Assembly (NCBI GenBank): GCA_029641185.1
Contig: JAPWGK010000005.1
Span: 496,001-560,000 of the forward strand
DNA from: Pseudofabraea citricarpa
Taxonomy: Eukaryota > Ascomycota > Leotiomycetes > Helotiales > Dermateaceae
Length of the DNA stretch: 64,000 bases
Reading direction: 5' to 3'
In this document: positions 1-11,276 of the stretch, in pieces
How the letters are laid out: each line of letters opens with the position of its first letter
Numbering within the stretch: position 1 is the first letter of the stretch
The notes under the pieces: generated by a model
Database searches by the model: none
What the model was told of the DNA's origin: nothing
What the model saw: the letters and a program-made list of their open reading frames with translations, nothing else
Position numbers and translations under genes: made by a program

Positions 1-1717
1 AAACAGGGTATCTTTGATATTCTGTTGTGCTTGTGTTGTCAGCTATCGTCCTGTTATCAAGCAAATCCATATACCAGCATACATTAGAATATCCGCAAGA
101 AGGAGAAGGAGAAGAGGAACGTTACCGCTATCGGTCCACATGAGCACTGTTTGAACCAATGTCGAACAAATACATGGAGGATGAACGTTGAATTACGTAT
201 CTTCTTGTCATCGTAGTTATTCAAGCGAATAGATATCTTTCGTTCAATATTGAAATATGTTTGGTTTAGACATGCAAATGTCTCACTATTGAATTGGATA
301 GGGCGACATTCCTCGAGCTACATATATCATTTGAGTAAGCTAGCATGCTAGCCTGGCTCCCTGAAGGTACTGAATCAACTGAATCTCCCTAATGTAAAGC
401 ATCCCAGCAACCCAAACTTATAATACGGAGTTGGATCAAATTTGCAGAGGAAGCCTGTGGAGAAAATCCATTGTATTGTGGCATGCCGGGCGAAGAGAAA
501 TTGATGTGTCAAAAGAAGAATTCGGGATTAACATCATACTTCGCACCTATACTACACAACCATTTTGGAGGCGGGTAGCCTTTTAGGTAAAAATTCTGTG
601 GAGCCTCTTGATTATTTGTGTAGTTTTCGAATTTTTCGATAGACCCAAACCTCATCACTTTGTTCCCGTCTCTTTCTTCTACATTGTGTACAGTCGAGAA
701 ATCTGTAGTATTTTCCGTTGTAGGTATAATCAAACTGAGGCCCGGGTATAATAGATTCAAATGAGAAATTTTGCTAGGCAGTCACACTGCTCTCCAGGGC
801 AGAACGAGTCTCTTATATATCTGGCTGGCATGTGTTTTAGGGGTTCCTATCCTGGAGGCTGAGGCTATCCACTATATTATACTAGGTCCAAAGTTAAGAT
901 AACACGAAAGACTTTTACAGTCACTTTTCTCTTTCCCTTTCTCTTTCTTGTTCCCTTTTACCTCATTAGTTGTAGAAGAGCTCGGTTCCACAACTGAGAA
1001 TTGAAATCTTGGTGTATGTCAAGGGCCATCTTGTGCCTTTGATTTATGAGCTTCACAATCACTGTATGGAATAGATTCTAATTCAATGGACACCTCGGCG
1101 TTTATTAGGGTGGCTGATAAATCTTAGGGACGGATTATTATAAACGTCGCTGTGACCTTGTACCAGATCTAACAACTCAACTTAGATTCCTTCCATACAC
1201 ATACGAACTTATCTGAGCCTTTTGCATGATCTGAGTTAGATTGATTCGTCGTCTTATACTAGAATAGAATAGAGACTTGTCTGCATATAAGTGGTCCAGC
1301 TTAATACTAAAAATTAAATGATAAGGGTAACAACCTAGCGGAGGCAGTAACGTGACACACAATGCTTCTAATAGGTAACACCACACTTATTTGATCTTTA
1401 GCCCATCTATATAAAGATTAGACAAGGCTTTCTATAAGGCGGATCTTTAGGTCGCAGGCTGGCGACTATAACACCGGCCCTAAGGGATAGCACTAGGGGT
1501 AACATAAATCAGGTGCCTGTAATAGATAGGAGATAATACCTATTGGGCGGATAGCCTCCAATTCTAGCCTAGCTATATTATAAGATGATATCGAAGAGAA
1601 GTGGTAGCAGGAACAGTTTTTACAAATTGCGTAGGTTAAGTGAAGATTCATATTAGCCTAGGCCGGACATTTAAAAGCTAATAGTAAATATCATTTGTAT
1701 TGTCTTATTTATATGCC
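1..1717. other. No recognisable gene
   Basis: I see only short open frames without family resemblance. The part from about 1380 to 1720 is AT-rich and lies just past the decayed end of the NLR-like gene. It may be eroded repeat or untranslated sequence. Confidence 0.5.
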
Positions 1718-4700
1718 TTATCGCGAATAAAACCATACCAGTTTGTCCTAGTCCTTATCGACTAGGTCTTCTTCCTTCCTTTTGTCTTTAGGATTAATCT
1801 GCCGACGAAGTTTTATTACTCTAGCGAGTTGCGCTTTCCCCTTAATCTTATTCCCTAAGTCTAACAACAGCTTTCCCTTTTTCTAAGATGCTCGTGCTGC
1901 TTGGGGCTTGAACTATAGGATGTCGCTATATATTTTGATATATTGATTAAGAAGAATTCTGCGTATTGGATGTTACTATCTTGGATCGGTAAATGATAAA
2001 GGATGGGTAACTTACCTTCCCTTATCGTATCGACTAACACGTAACAGTTGAACTGCCAGTGAGTAGCAATTGTCGGCAGTCTGCTAATGATTATCACCTA
2101 GAGTGATCTTTAAGCTTTCGAGGGCCTCTAGGAAGAACTCGAGACCTTTATCGAGTTTCCCTTGTGAAGTTAGAATATGTCCTATAACATAGAGAATCCG
2201 TCCGGTCCTATTCACGAATTAGTTCAACTCGCCTGAAGATGTGCCTTGGTATCACAAGAGTGACAATGCTTACTCAAACGCTGACTTGTCCGCCCGTCCA
2301 AAGGCCTCATCCCGAGCTGCAAGGACGGGAGAAACAATCTCATAGCCTTCGTCCGCTCGTCCCATAACAGCATAGAGCAGACCCAGATTAATGGTTGGCC
2401 ATGTTGCGATAAGTGGGTCATCGGGAGCGTTGCTTGTGAGACCTTCAATTGCGAGCTTCCATGAACCAATAGCTTCTTTCTCCAAAGGCACTCTCATATA
2501 CGACATTCCAAGCTCATTATACACCATCGGCAACATTAGTGCATCTTCTGGGTCGTCATATTTCTGCACCCTATCAACCATTATAGCCAGCCACTTCTTC
2601 CCGTGCTCTAGAGCGCCCTGGCCATTTGTATCTATGCCAGCGATAGCTTGGTATTGATGACTGTCTGCTAGTAATTTCGTGAATTTGTTTTCATCGTATC
2701 CGGTATCCATATGATCCAAAATAGCTTGGGAAAGGATTGCGAACTTGTCGCACTCAACAGGGATTCCTCTTTCTGCAGTGAACCTAGAAGTAGAATGAAT
2801 AAGTATGCGAAATTTGGAACGAGGCTGGGGAACTTGTTCGTAGGAGTATGAACATACCATGCTGCTTCGTTAAACAGTGCCGCACTCTGCATGCTCGGTT
2901 TCATCTCACCAGATAACAATTGCTTCTCGAAGAGTGACTTGATTCGTGCAATGTGCGGAAAATACTTTTCGCAGATTTTCCGACGAGTGACCAGATTACG
3001 ATTGTCTAGCTGAACAAAAGGCCACACAGCAGATAATAGAACCACGGTGGCGTTGAACACTGCGATGAGTTCTGCCGGAGTCATCTTCTGTCGGACGACA
3101 TCTTGAACAAGTCGATGGATGCGGATCTCTTCCGAGTCGATATTTCTGGTGATTAGAGAGGACTTGATGAGCTCGCCCCTTGCATCAAAATACTCGCTCT
3201 TTTTCTTAGGATAATCATTTAATTCGACATTTTGGGCGCCCTCGAATAGGATTGCTTCAGGAATGCCATCGGGATCGAGGACAGAGAGCACCCTCAACAG
3301 TGCAACTGCTGGAGCAGGCAGCTCCTCTATTGCCCAGACCGAAGAAACCCTTTGGCTGTAGGTCAAACCGGGAATGACTGTTTCCTGTAATCGTTTCGCG
3401 TCTACCTCGTAGTATTCCAGGAAGTCTTTGAGAGAGAGATGACGACGGCGAATGATTGCTCCCATCTGGACTATTGCAAACGGAAGGCCACCTAAAGTCT
3501 GCACTATCTGCTCGCAAAGAGCGAGGCTGTTCGATTCTTTCTCCCTACCCGACAATTTCAGTAAAAGCTTGCTTGCCTCATCCTTCTCTAGTGGAGGAAG
3601 ATCGACTCCAATAGGTGCATAGACACCATCCTTGGCAATTGGATTTCGACTTGTTGTCAATACTGCTCCGATACCTGTCACAGGCCAATAATCATCTAGA
3701 ATTTCTGGATCGTCCGCATTATCGAAAACTAGCAGCTAGGATACTTCCTTCGCTGGTGACATGAATTCATCTGTCGTTTGAACAAGAGGGTTCGCCATCC
3801 ACCCCTTGACTATTTCTCGAGTTGCGACAGGATCATTGTTACTGTCTGAATCCTCTAGCCCAAGTTCTCGCGCAATTTCAGAAAATCCAGCCGCAATTTT
3901 CTGTGTCGTATCAGCGTTCAGCCAGAAAATTGCGTCAAAATTGGGTTTCCGAGAGAATGTGTACTCAATCGCAATCTCGGTCTTGCCAATGCCTCCTAAA
4001 CCACAGAGGACAAAACTATGCAATGTTTTATGCGCAGTTTCATCAACTCTAGGTAATAAAACATCGTCAATTTGATTCAAAACTTCTTTCTGTCCAAAGA
4101 ACCCTATGTTCCGCTGGTGTGTGAGCATGTATACAGGCAGGTTTGTAGCTGTGCGCCGGGTGTTAAACTCAGATATTGTGCTGCAGCTTCGATCGGAAAG
4201 CGTTCGAATCGTTCCATCATTTGTATTCATGTACGTGTTCTGTAAAGAGGAAGAGGGCGTGAGAATCACTACACGGTCACATCAGTTATTAGCATGGGGA
4301 AATTCAGTCCAATAAGAGAAGGCATATCGGGCATAAAGAATAAAAAATACCTGGCTTTTTGGCATCCTCAATAGACCCAAAACTACTCTTTGTCCTCAAT
4401 GTAGACACATCGCCGACTTGCATATTCGCAAAAATTGCTGCTACTGCTGGAACCGCATCTTCTACAGCGGTTCTAAAGAACTTGACAACACGATGATAGA
4501 GAGCACTTTCAGACACCACGGAGCAGAGATCATGATGAGCAGATTCGGCCTGGAAAAGCTCCTCATTGTTTGCTCTTGTAGTGGCGTGCGATATATCAAC
4601 CAACTATTAGATAAGATTAATATATTTTGCTCGACGTGTAAAGAATGAGACCCAATGACTAACAAGTTTGTGGTTGCTTCCACTCTTGAATGTTTTCAGC

Positions 4701-5290
4701 AAGGTGTCCCGAAGTTTCGTGTCCTTTCCCTCGTAGACAGACAATATTGGGATCTGGGAATTTAACAGCGTGAAAGATCGACAAGTCTCAGCAAGGTTAA
4801 CGATGTCACTTCTACTCAAGCATTCCTTGGGCAAATCTTTCCGGTTGGTCTTGAGTATCCATTTCCAGTTGTCCCAACGTATATCATCCACTGACTGTAA
4901 ATGGGGAGTCCCAAGAAAGATAATCCCCGCTGTCACCTCTTAGACCACATGCCTCAACTGGTTTGCGGCCCAGAGTGCCTACTTAAAGTCAGCTAATTTT
5001 TCAATTTCTAGACAGACAGGTAGTGAGAATATCTCACCCTTTTGAGCATGATACCGCCTAAGCTGTGGCAAATGAAGAGAATCGGGCGTTGCTGCATCTG
5101 CATTTTTTTTTATCAGCAACAGCTGCCAAGAACGAATCAAGGACTTCTCCCTGTACCTCATTGCTGCCTCTGTTTTGAGAGAGTACGTCCAGGAGAATTA
5201 GGGCATAGCTCAACAACTGACTCCAGACTAACACCTTACTCAATTCAAGTATATAGCTGAAGTAATACACTCTCGTGTCGCGCGCCGTAG
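1718..5290 (-). pseudogene. Decayed NLR-like gene: alpha/beta hydrolase + NB-ARC + TPR
   Basis: This is a remnant of a fungal NOD-like receptor, a class of intracellular sensors often tied to heterokaryon incompatibility or immunity. In minus-strand order it shows a lipase-like N-terminal domain with the nucleophile motif CHSLGG (about 5060-5080) followed by GIIFLGTPH. Next comes a linker (4304-4603), then NB-ARC with the P-loop GLGGIGKTEIA and kinase-2 motif LLVFDNADD (about 3700). TPR repeats follow to a family-like C terminus ending LVWFYSR (stop 1718-1720). Introns inferred from reading frame are 4979-5037, 2784-2857 and 2208-2273. In-frame stops interrupt the chain: TAA 4940-4942, TAG 3736-3738 just before kinase-2, TAG 2084-2086 and TAG 1748-1750. 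At 3736 the family usually has Trp, so TGG became TAG. The first exon is not resolved, so the 5' limit is approximate. Confidence 0.85.
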
Positions 5291-5651
5291 CTGCAACAAG
5301 CGGTTGGAGCCATGAACAAGTTTGTTTCCGCTGCTCGGGTATATATTAGGTCCAAACTCCTGGGATCACGACAATACTACCTACCAGTCAGCCTGCATCT
5401 CTCGACTACTCTTCTGTTAACGTACTCTATGCCTCCTCCGGTAGTACTTGCCTCCGAAAGCTAGTAAATCAGTTTGAGCTTTGCAGCACTGAGGCTCGGA
5501 ACCAACATGTTGCTGGGTAGTAAGGGAAGTATAGCTGCAATAGCTTGAAGTTCTGTGCACAAGTTCTGGCGCTATGGACGAGGGCAGCGAAGAGGTAAAG
5601 TAGTGAGGGGCAAGGACTGATCGATTGTGCAACGCGCTATACGTCGGTATC

Positions 5652-5705
<54 letters not shown>

Positions 5706-6167
5706 GGCTCTAAAGCTGTCAAGCCAGCCCACTCGAATCCCCGTACTGCAATTGGCCCTCGATTCCTGCGCTCACCTCACTACGGTATGCTATGCTTACC
5801 TATACCTACGCCCGATTACTTTGCTACGTGCGGGGTTAGGCGCCTTTCAAGCCGAGCCTTGTAGAAATATTTGAGATTATCGGGCGATTCCGTTTGGATG
5901 GTGTCCGGTGAAAGCAGCATCGGTATGCAGGCATTGGGACTTTGAGATTAATGTAGTATTTCAGCCCGGGACCCAAGCCCGACAAGCAAGCCAACCAAAT
6001 AATCCAAGCGACGAGCCCAACTTCCCCAACTCGAGCCTCAGTATGAGTCACTGCCGCACAATTTTGATTTACATCGATATTCTACAGTTTGAAAAGCACA
6101 TGATTGCTTGCTACCTTTGGATACAGAAAGAAACGAGACAAAAACACAATGCCGTCGTCTCTTAGCA
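5291..6167. other. Intergenic stretch with a tetranucleotide repeat
   Basis: Apart from the (ATTG)n tract I see no gene here. It separates the NLR remnant, on the minus strand, from the CmcJ-like gene, on the plus strand. Confidence 0.5.
5657..5704. repeat. (ATTG)12 microsatellite
   Basis: Twelve uninterrupted copies of the tetranucleotide ATTG are visible. The tract is a likely length-polymorphic locus. No gene overlaps it. Confidence 0.95.
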
Positions 6168-7112
6168 ATGACAACGCCGGTGCATGCAGCCGTCCCAAGA
6201 GCTGCAAAGCCTCTCTCTGGTTTCTCGATGAAGTCGAGCAGTAAGATTACGGCTGAAGAATGCGAGGTTCCAGAAAAACTCCAAAAGCTTCTTTATGACG
6301 GACTGACAAAATCCCTGAAGAGTTACTTTGGTACTCCTCATATTTTTATATTAAGCCATACAGTAAGTACTTGAGCCCTCCTTGGAGATCTTGAGGATAG
6401 GTAATAATGGTCCTACTTAGGTCCGGATGCGCCCTCAGACATTTCCCATATCAACCGGAGAGGCATACAGCAGGTCTCAGCCGGTTCTTATGGCACATGT
6501 TGGTCAGTGAGCCTGTGTTACTACCGTCATCAAACTCCAGAGGCCCTTAATCTCTAACATTGTACTCCTACTGCGTTTGAGACCGAGATCAGGTCTAGAT
6601 GGGGCCAAGAAGCTTTGCCAATGAAAGGGAAACGGGTGGTAGTATTACAGTGAGTGCACCCAGTGAACTCATCGTCACAAGTTCTTATATGTATCATTAT
6701 GCTAACGCGTGGAATCCGCCAGTGCATGGAAGCCACTTATCGGACCTGTTAAGGACTGGCCTTTGAGTCTGTGTGATGCCTTGACGGTTGATCCGGTGAA
6801 AGATCTGGAGGCAGCAGACTTGGTCTACGAAGACCGCGTAGACAAGAATTTTCAGGTATACTATAGAGATTATCAAAGGTGGTTCTATCTTAGCAACCAG
6901 ACTACCTCCGAAGTTCTCCTCTTTCGGCAGTATGACACAAGAATGGGATTAGGCTCTGGTATGTGCCTTCTATAGTTCTACTGTCTCGATGCCCTTGCTG
7001 ATCAAAGGAAGGAATACCCCACGCCGCAATACCAGATCCGTTCCCATCCGGAGACACGTTGCCAAGGGAGAGCATCGAAATTCCGATTCTCGTCTATTGG
7101 GACGAGGAATGA
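6168..7112 (+). pseudogene. CmcJ/NvfI-like oxidoreductase, probably broken
   Basis: The family comprises fungal and bacterial oxidoreductases (CmcJ, NvfI, AsaB-like), often in secondary-metabolite clusters. Reading with introns gives exon 6168-6362, intron 6363-6420, exon 6421-6502 (RMRPQTFP...HV), then exon ~6559-6649, intron 6650-6722, exon 6723-6958 (WKPLIGPVKDWPLSLCD and RWFYL, both family hallmarks), intron 6959-7011 and exon 7012-7112 (GIPHAAIPDP, LPRESIEIPILVYWDEE, stop). Phases agree except at the second intron. Homology places its 3' end at 6558, where the sequence reads AAC instead of AG. The only upstream AG (6540) would give a 38-nt intron and an in-frame TAA. I therefore favour a splice-site pseudogene, although every other exon looks well preserved. 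Confidence 0.7.
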
Positions 7113-7493
7113 AAGGTTTCTTTGTCATTGAAGATGATTCCAAACCTGCATGTTTATACTACTATGTCTACTTTCCTTCGCCGAAGCATATATATTTGAG
7201 GGAGCACACGGGTATTTTTACAAAGTTTCGATTTATTTTTCGCCGGAACATTTCACGTTTGTTAGCGATACAAGCGCTCTACAGTCAAATCGGTACAATT
7301 TCGCAGATGCAAAATAGCAGTATTTCAAACTTCGCGTGGACATAAGCACTACCAACGATACAAACATGAATTGCCTTGACGATCCGCCTCCAGCTGATTT
7401 AATACGATACAAGGCAATACGAAGGCTGCACTGCCTCTTTCGCCAATCAAAAGCCCAAACCACAAAGTCCGGAATTTGGAAGAGTAGTGAGCA

Positions 7494-7715
7494 CTACAAA
7501 TGTCTGCAGCCTCTGAATGCCGACAAGACCATCACTCCAAAGTTGAATTCGTGGGGAGGGACATCCATCTTCTTATTGACGGCGAAGTCCATTGGTTTGA
7601 CAGTTTTCCAAGGCTGAACCTTCTTAGATGCGAATGGAGATGAGTGTATAAATAGAGGAGTGCTGTCTTTGGAAGGCGAGCCGACCGAGAAATCAAAGTT
7701 CTGTTGAGATGGCAT
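7494..7715 (-). CDS. Small hypothetical protein, 73 aa
   Basis: A complete single-exon frame starts MPSQQNFDFSVGSP and ends FRGCRHL. It is rich in Ser, Pro and Lys and has no signal peptide or membrane segment. I do not recognise the family. The composition looks like coding sequence, but length alone does not prove it. Confidence 0.4.
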   Translation of the reverse strand: MPSQQNFDFSVGSPSKDSTPLFIHSSPFASKKVQPWKTVKPMDFAVNKKMDVPPHEFNFGVMVLSAFRGCRHL

Positions 7716-8056
7716 GATGATTTCGTGAGAAGTTGAGAAGACTAGGGATGTGTGATGATATGCACTTTCTAGGCACATAGAACTTAGGGCATATAACAGA
7801 TAGATGCACAGAAGAACATCGGATTTGAAGTGTGATGAGTCGGTAGACCAAGACTTCGAAGTGCTGAGATACTGGGGGTGTGTAGAGAGGTGGTGTGCAT
7901 TGTACTGGTTTTATAGCCTTCAGGGCGGCTCTGCAGTCGGGCATCTCCCCACCTTAAAGATAAGACGATGAGGCTCTTGACTAATCTCCGTTTAGACTGA
8001 ATGCCGAATATAAAATCGCCAGCCACTCCTCTCAGAACAACGATCTGGCGGAAGAA

Positions 8057-10480
8057 TTATTGTGTTCCCGGTTTTTGGCAAATACAAAAGATCTTCAGAT
8101 AAGCAATGTAGTCCCCCGTCCTACTCGGTGACCTATTTAACTCGAGGTGTGGTACACCTAGATTGTACATGACCATCGTGAGGATGCTGAACACCCCTTC
8201 TCCCAAAATCAGGCCACTAGCAACGGAAATAATTGAACATGCTTCTGCTTCTAAGCGTGTGCACGCGTAGTACTTCAGAGCTCTACCAGTCGCTTGAGCA
8301 AGTATTATGGATGGAAGAAGGTATATGCCTGAAAAGTTAGCTGAATATCCTGCAGCTATTGAGCTCGGAAAAATACTAATAGCCATCGCAACTTCACCCG
8401 GAATACAGTTCCGCCACCATTTATCCGCTGTAGAGAGCCGCACCACAGCAAAGGTGCCCGAGATGACAGCAGCAGTCCTTTGCCATAGGTGAGCCTCGCA
8501 GTGACAGTCCACAAATGTGCTAATGGTGCCTGGAGTTCCCCATCCCGAACACTATAGATTGAAGTAAAGCCTTTATAGGCCGTGCCGCTCGCAAACACGC
8601 CAATAATAGATCCCATGATTTGACAAGAGTCTAGAGAACTGAGCATGGGGCGATACTTCAACTAACTTACCAGTCTCGAAATCAGGCATAAGGTTTGCTG
8701 ATTGACAGATGCCTCCTTCAAACACGCCAGTGATAGCCATATTGGCGAGCATAGCGCTAGGATTGGAGCGTGGAATAATCCAGACAAACAAGAACTGACA
8801 GAGTTTACCTACGTATTTTAAGGATTAGCATCATAACTACAAACATTAGAGGAAAGGAAAGAAAAGGCTGATAAAAGAACACGTACCGATACTTTCAAGC
8901 GGGGCAACATCTGTTTCTCCAAGGGCACGCAGGGATACGATACTTAATGGGAAAACAAACAGAATTGCTAAAAGCACGGCGTAAGTTGGAATCATGCTTC
9001 TATACACGAGCCAGCTGGAAATCACGGAAAGGCAACAGCACCAAAGAGCCAACAAAGGATAGCCGGCGTTGAAATGAGCTGTTTTGAGGGCCTGCTTGTG
9101 TCCTCTAGCAGTAAGCGGTGTTCGGGTTCTTTGCTCACTGCTTTTTCGTCATCAGACTCTTGAAAATCGGTTCGAGGATGATCAGACGCCGTCATGAGGG
9201 GCTCGGTCTAGGAGAAAACGGCAGAGTAGTTGGAGGTGTAGGAAGGATTGACAAATTTGAAGCCTTTCAATCGCAAGTACCGCTTGACTGCCACCAGGAG
9301 CGGCTGAACGATGAGCTAACAGATCCTCACAACCGAATCTTCAAGTATGAGGCCTAAGCTAACCCATATCGTCCAACTTCGACTACTTGATTCCCAATCA
9401 CCAACATCGCCTGGTGCCCAGCCTTGATTCTTCGCGATTGGAGACAACACACCCCAGTCTAAGATGGGTCCAACAATAATGCGACATACAATAGCTGTGT
9501 CCATAATCATGCCATAGCTGATGAACGAAGGTGAGAGGCTGAGGGCCCATAGCGACTTCCGGGCTGCTGTCAAGCCGAAGATTGGAAGATTTTCTAGCAT
9601 GGGAATAAAATATGCTACAAAAGTCTAATTGATTAGCTACTTCAGATGAGATTGTACAAAGGACACAAGACCTACAAAAAGACTGGAAAGTGAGAAAGAG
9701 GCTATCAAGCGTTTCATATTCTGTTTCCATTGCAAACAGCTCAGTGCCGCACTTTCCTCGTTATTGCCATTTCCAGAGACTTGAGCGAGGCTGATTTCTA
9801 CCCCAAACAATCTGATGACTGTTGCATTCAAGGAAGATGGCGCCTTGCCATCTCTGATGTTCCTGGAAATTGTTTTGTCGTCGTGCAATAACCCAATGAG
9901 AGCTATGGTACCTATGCAGTCGGAAAACGCAATTTATCACGGAGTATGAAATGGTTCTTCAGAAGCAAGGCAACGATGAGTTCTGCCAAACAAATTCCCA
10001 GAGCCCAAATGTACAATTTTCTTATGGAGAAAACGAACGGCCCATGTTCACTCGGCACTGTCAAGTACTCTAGAGCGGGAATCAGCCCAGTAAAGCCAGC
10101 AGTCATTGGCATCCCGGCATGTGCACCGGCCAGCGTCTGAACAAGAGTATTCTCCTGAGGAGTAAATGGAACGTCCAGCTGATTTCCGAATCCCTTGAAG
10201 ACTGCGAAACTCATCAAAACTGCTGGCATCGTCATCGTGTTAACCAGGCCACCGCGTAAACCGAAGTAAACCTTTGTAAAGCATACGATCGAGCCAACTA
10301 GTGCTCCGAAAACGACGGCCCGAAGGGAGAAATGCTGCCAAGTGAATTTCGTAAACCCTTGCGACCATTTTGTTCGATCTGGCTGGAAACCACTCCTGGA
10401 TCTAAGATGTTGCCCGGCATTAGGTCCAGAAACACGTATATGCAGCGGAGAGAAGATTGGAAATGCCTGCGGGCTGAGCT
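8057..10480 (-). pseudogene. OPT-family oligopeptide transporter, frameshifted
   Basis: The OPT family imports oligopeptides or metal chelates across the plasma or vacuolar membrane. Fragments occur in family order: the GLRGG...NTMTMP and GFGNQLDVPFTPQENTLVQ region (10300-10150), KLRFPTA (about 9912), NLPIFGLTAA with WGVLSP and GWAPG (9600-9330), VSLRALGETD (about 8930), IIPRSNPSAMLANM (about 8770), MGSIIGVFASG (about 8610) and ASGLILGEGV (about 8200). A clean intron is 8809-8886. The chain is broken by a frameshift near 9912, an in-frame TAG at 9316-9318 where the family has Trp, and frameshifts near 9030, 8640 and 8480. The N-terminal exon upstream of about 10480 is not resolved. Confidence 0.85.
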
Positions 10481-11089
10481 ATAGATAGGTCGAAAATTTT
10501 TAGATCGTAATTTTACCGACGTGGCTGACAGGAAATTCAGGACACAAGTGTAGATGTGTACGATCGCGATTGAAAAGTTGATTGCATGGAGTGAGAGAGA
10601 GCAGACAAAGAGTTGTGGCCACCGACCTTTAGTGAAAGTAAATCAAGACTAAGTAGGCAACGAAAATAGCGCTAGAACGCGACAGAAGGCGTGTTACGGA
10701 TAATCCCCCTTATTAAAAGAAAAGAACAAATATATTAAAGGTCTAGTCTTAGCCCGGATTATTAATTATATATAAAGATTATAAATTATCTTAATATAAG
10801 TAATTATTTAATTAATCTAACTTAGTTTATAAAACTAGATAAAGTTATATTATTTAGTATTATATATTAAGTTATAAATATTTAAATAATATAAAATCTT
10901 TATAATATTAAAAATTATTTACTTAGTAACTCGATTTAAGGGAGGCTTTATAAGTTTTATAAGCTAGGATTCTTAAATTAAAGCTTTTTATAAGGATTTA
11001 GTATATTTTTATTTCTTATAAGAAAATATAATAATTCTTATTATTTTATTTAATAAAAAAAGAATTAATAAAAGCTTTTTTTTACTAGT

Positions 11090-11094
11090 ATATT
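11090..11094. repeat. Target-site duplication, left copy
   Basis: The 5 bases ATATT directly precede the left LTR and match the 5 bases after the right LTR (18252-18256). Confidence 0.7.
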
Positions 11095-11276
11095 TATAAG
11101 GGTAGTTATAAGTAGAATATTATAATATTATGATATAATTTATCTCTAAGGAAAAAAGAGGAATTTACCCTTAAAATATATATATAAGCCGGACGCGGCC
11201 CGATTATCAGGTAATATTATAGTGATAACACGTACGCTAGCTAACTAATTAGTTAGGTACTAGAACCGTTATTATA
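11095..11276 (-). repeat. Left LTR (3' LTR of the element)
   Basis: This 182-bp terminal repeat matches 18070-18251 with scattered differences. It shares blocks such as TATATAAGCCGGACGCGGCC and GCTAGCTAACTAATTAG. Both ends read TA...TA, as expected if original TG...CA termini were RIP-mutated. Confidence 0.9.

Noticed and set aside
8631..8700. A GTAAGT donor in the OPT gene near the TGKLVEVSPHAQF segment
   Set aside because: The segment aligns with OPT family sequence, so it is coding. The break just after it is better explained by a frameshift.
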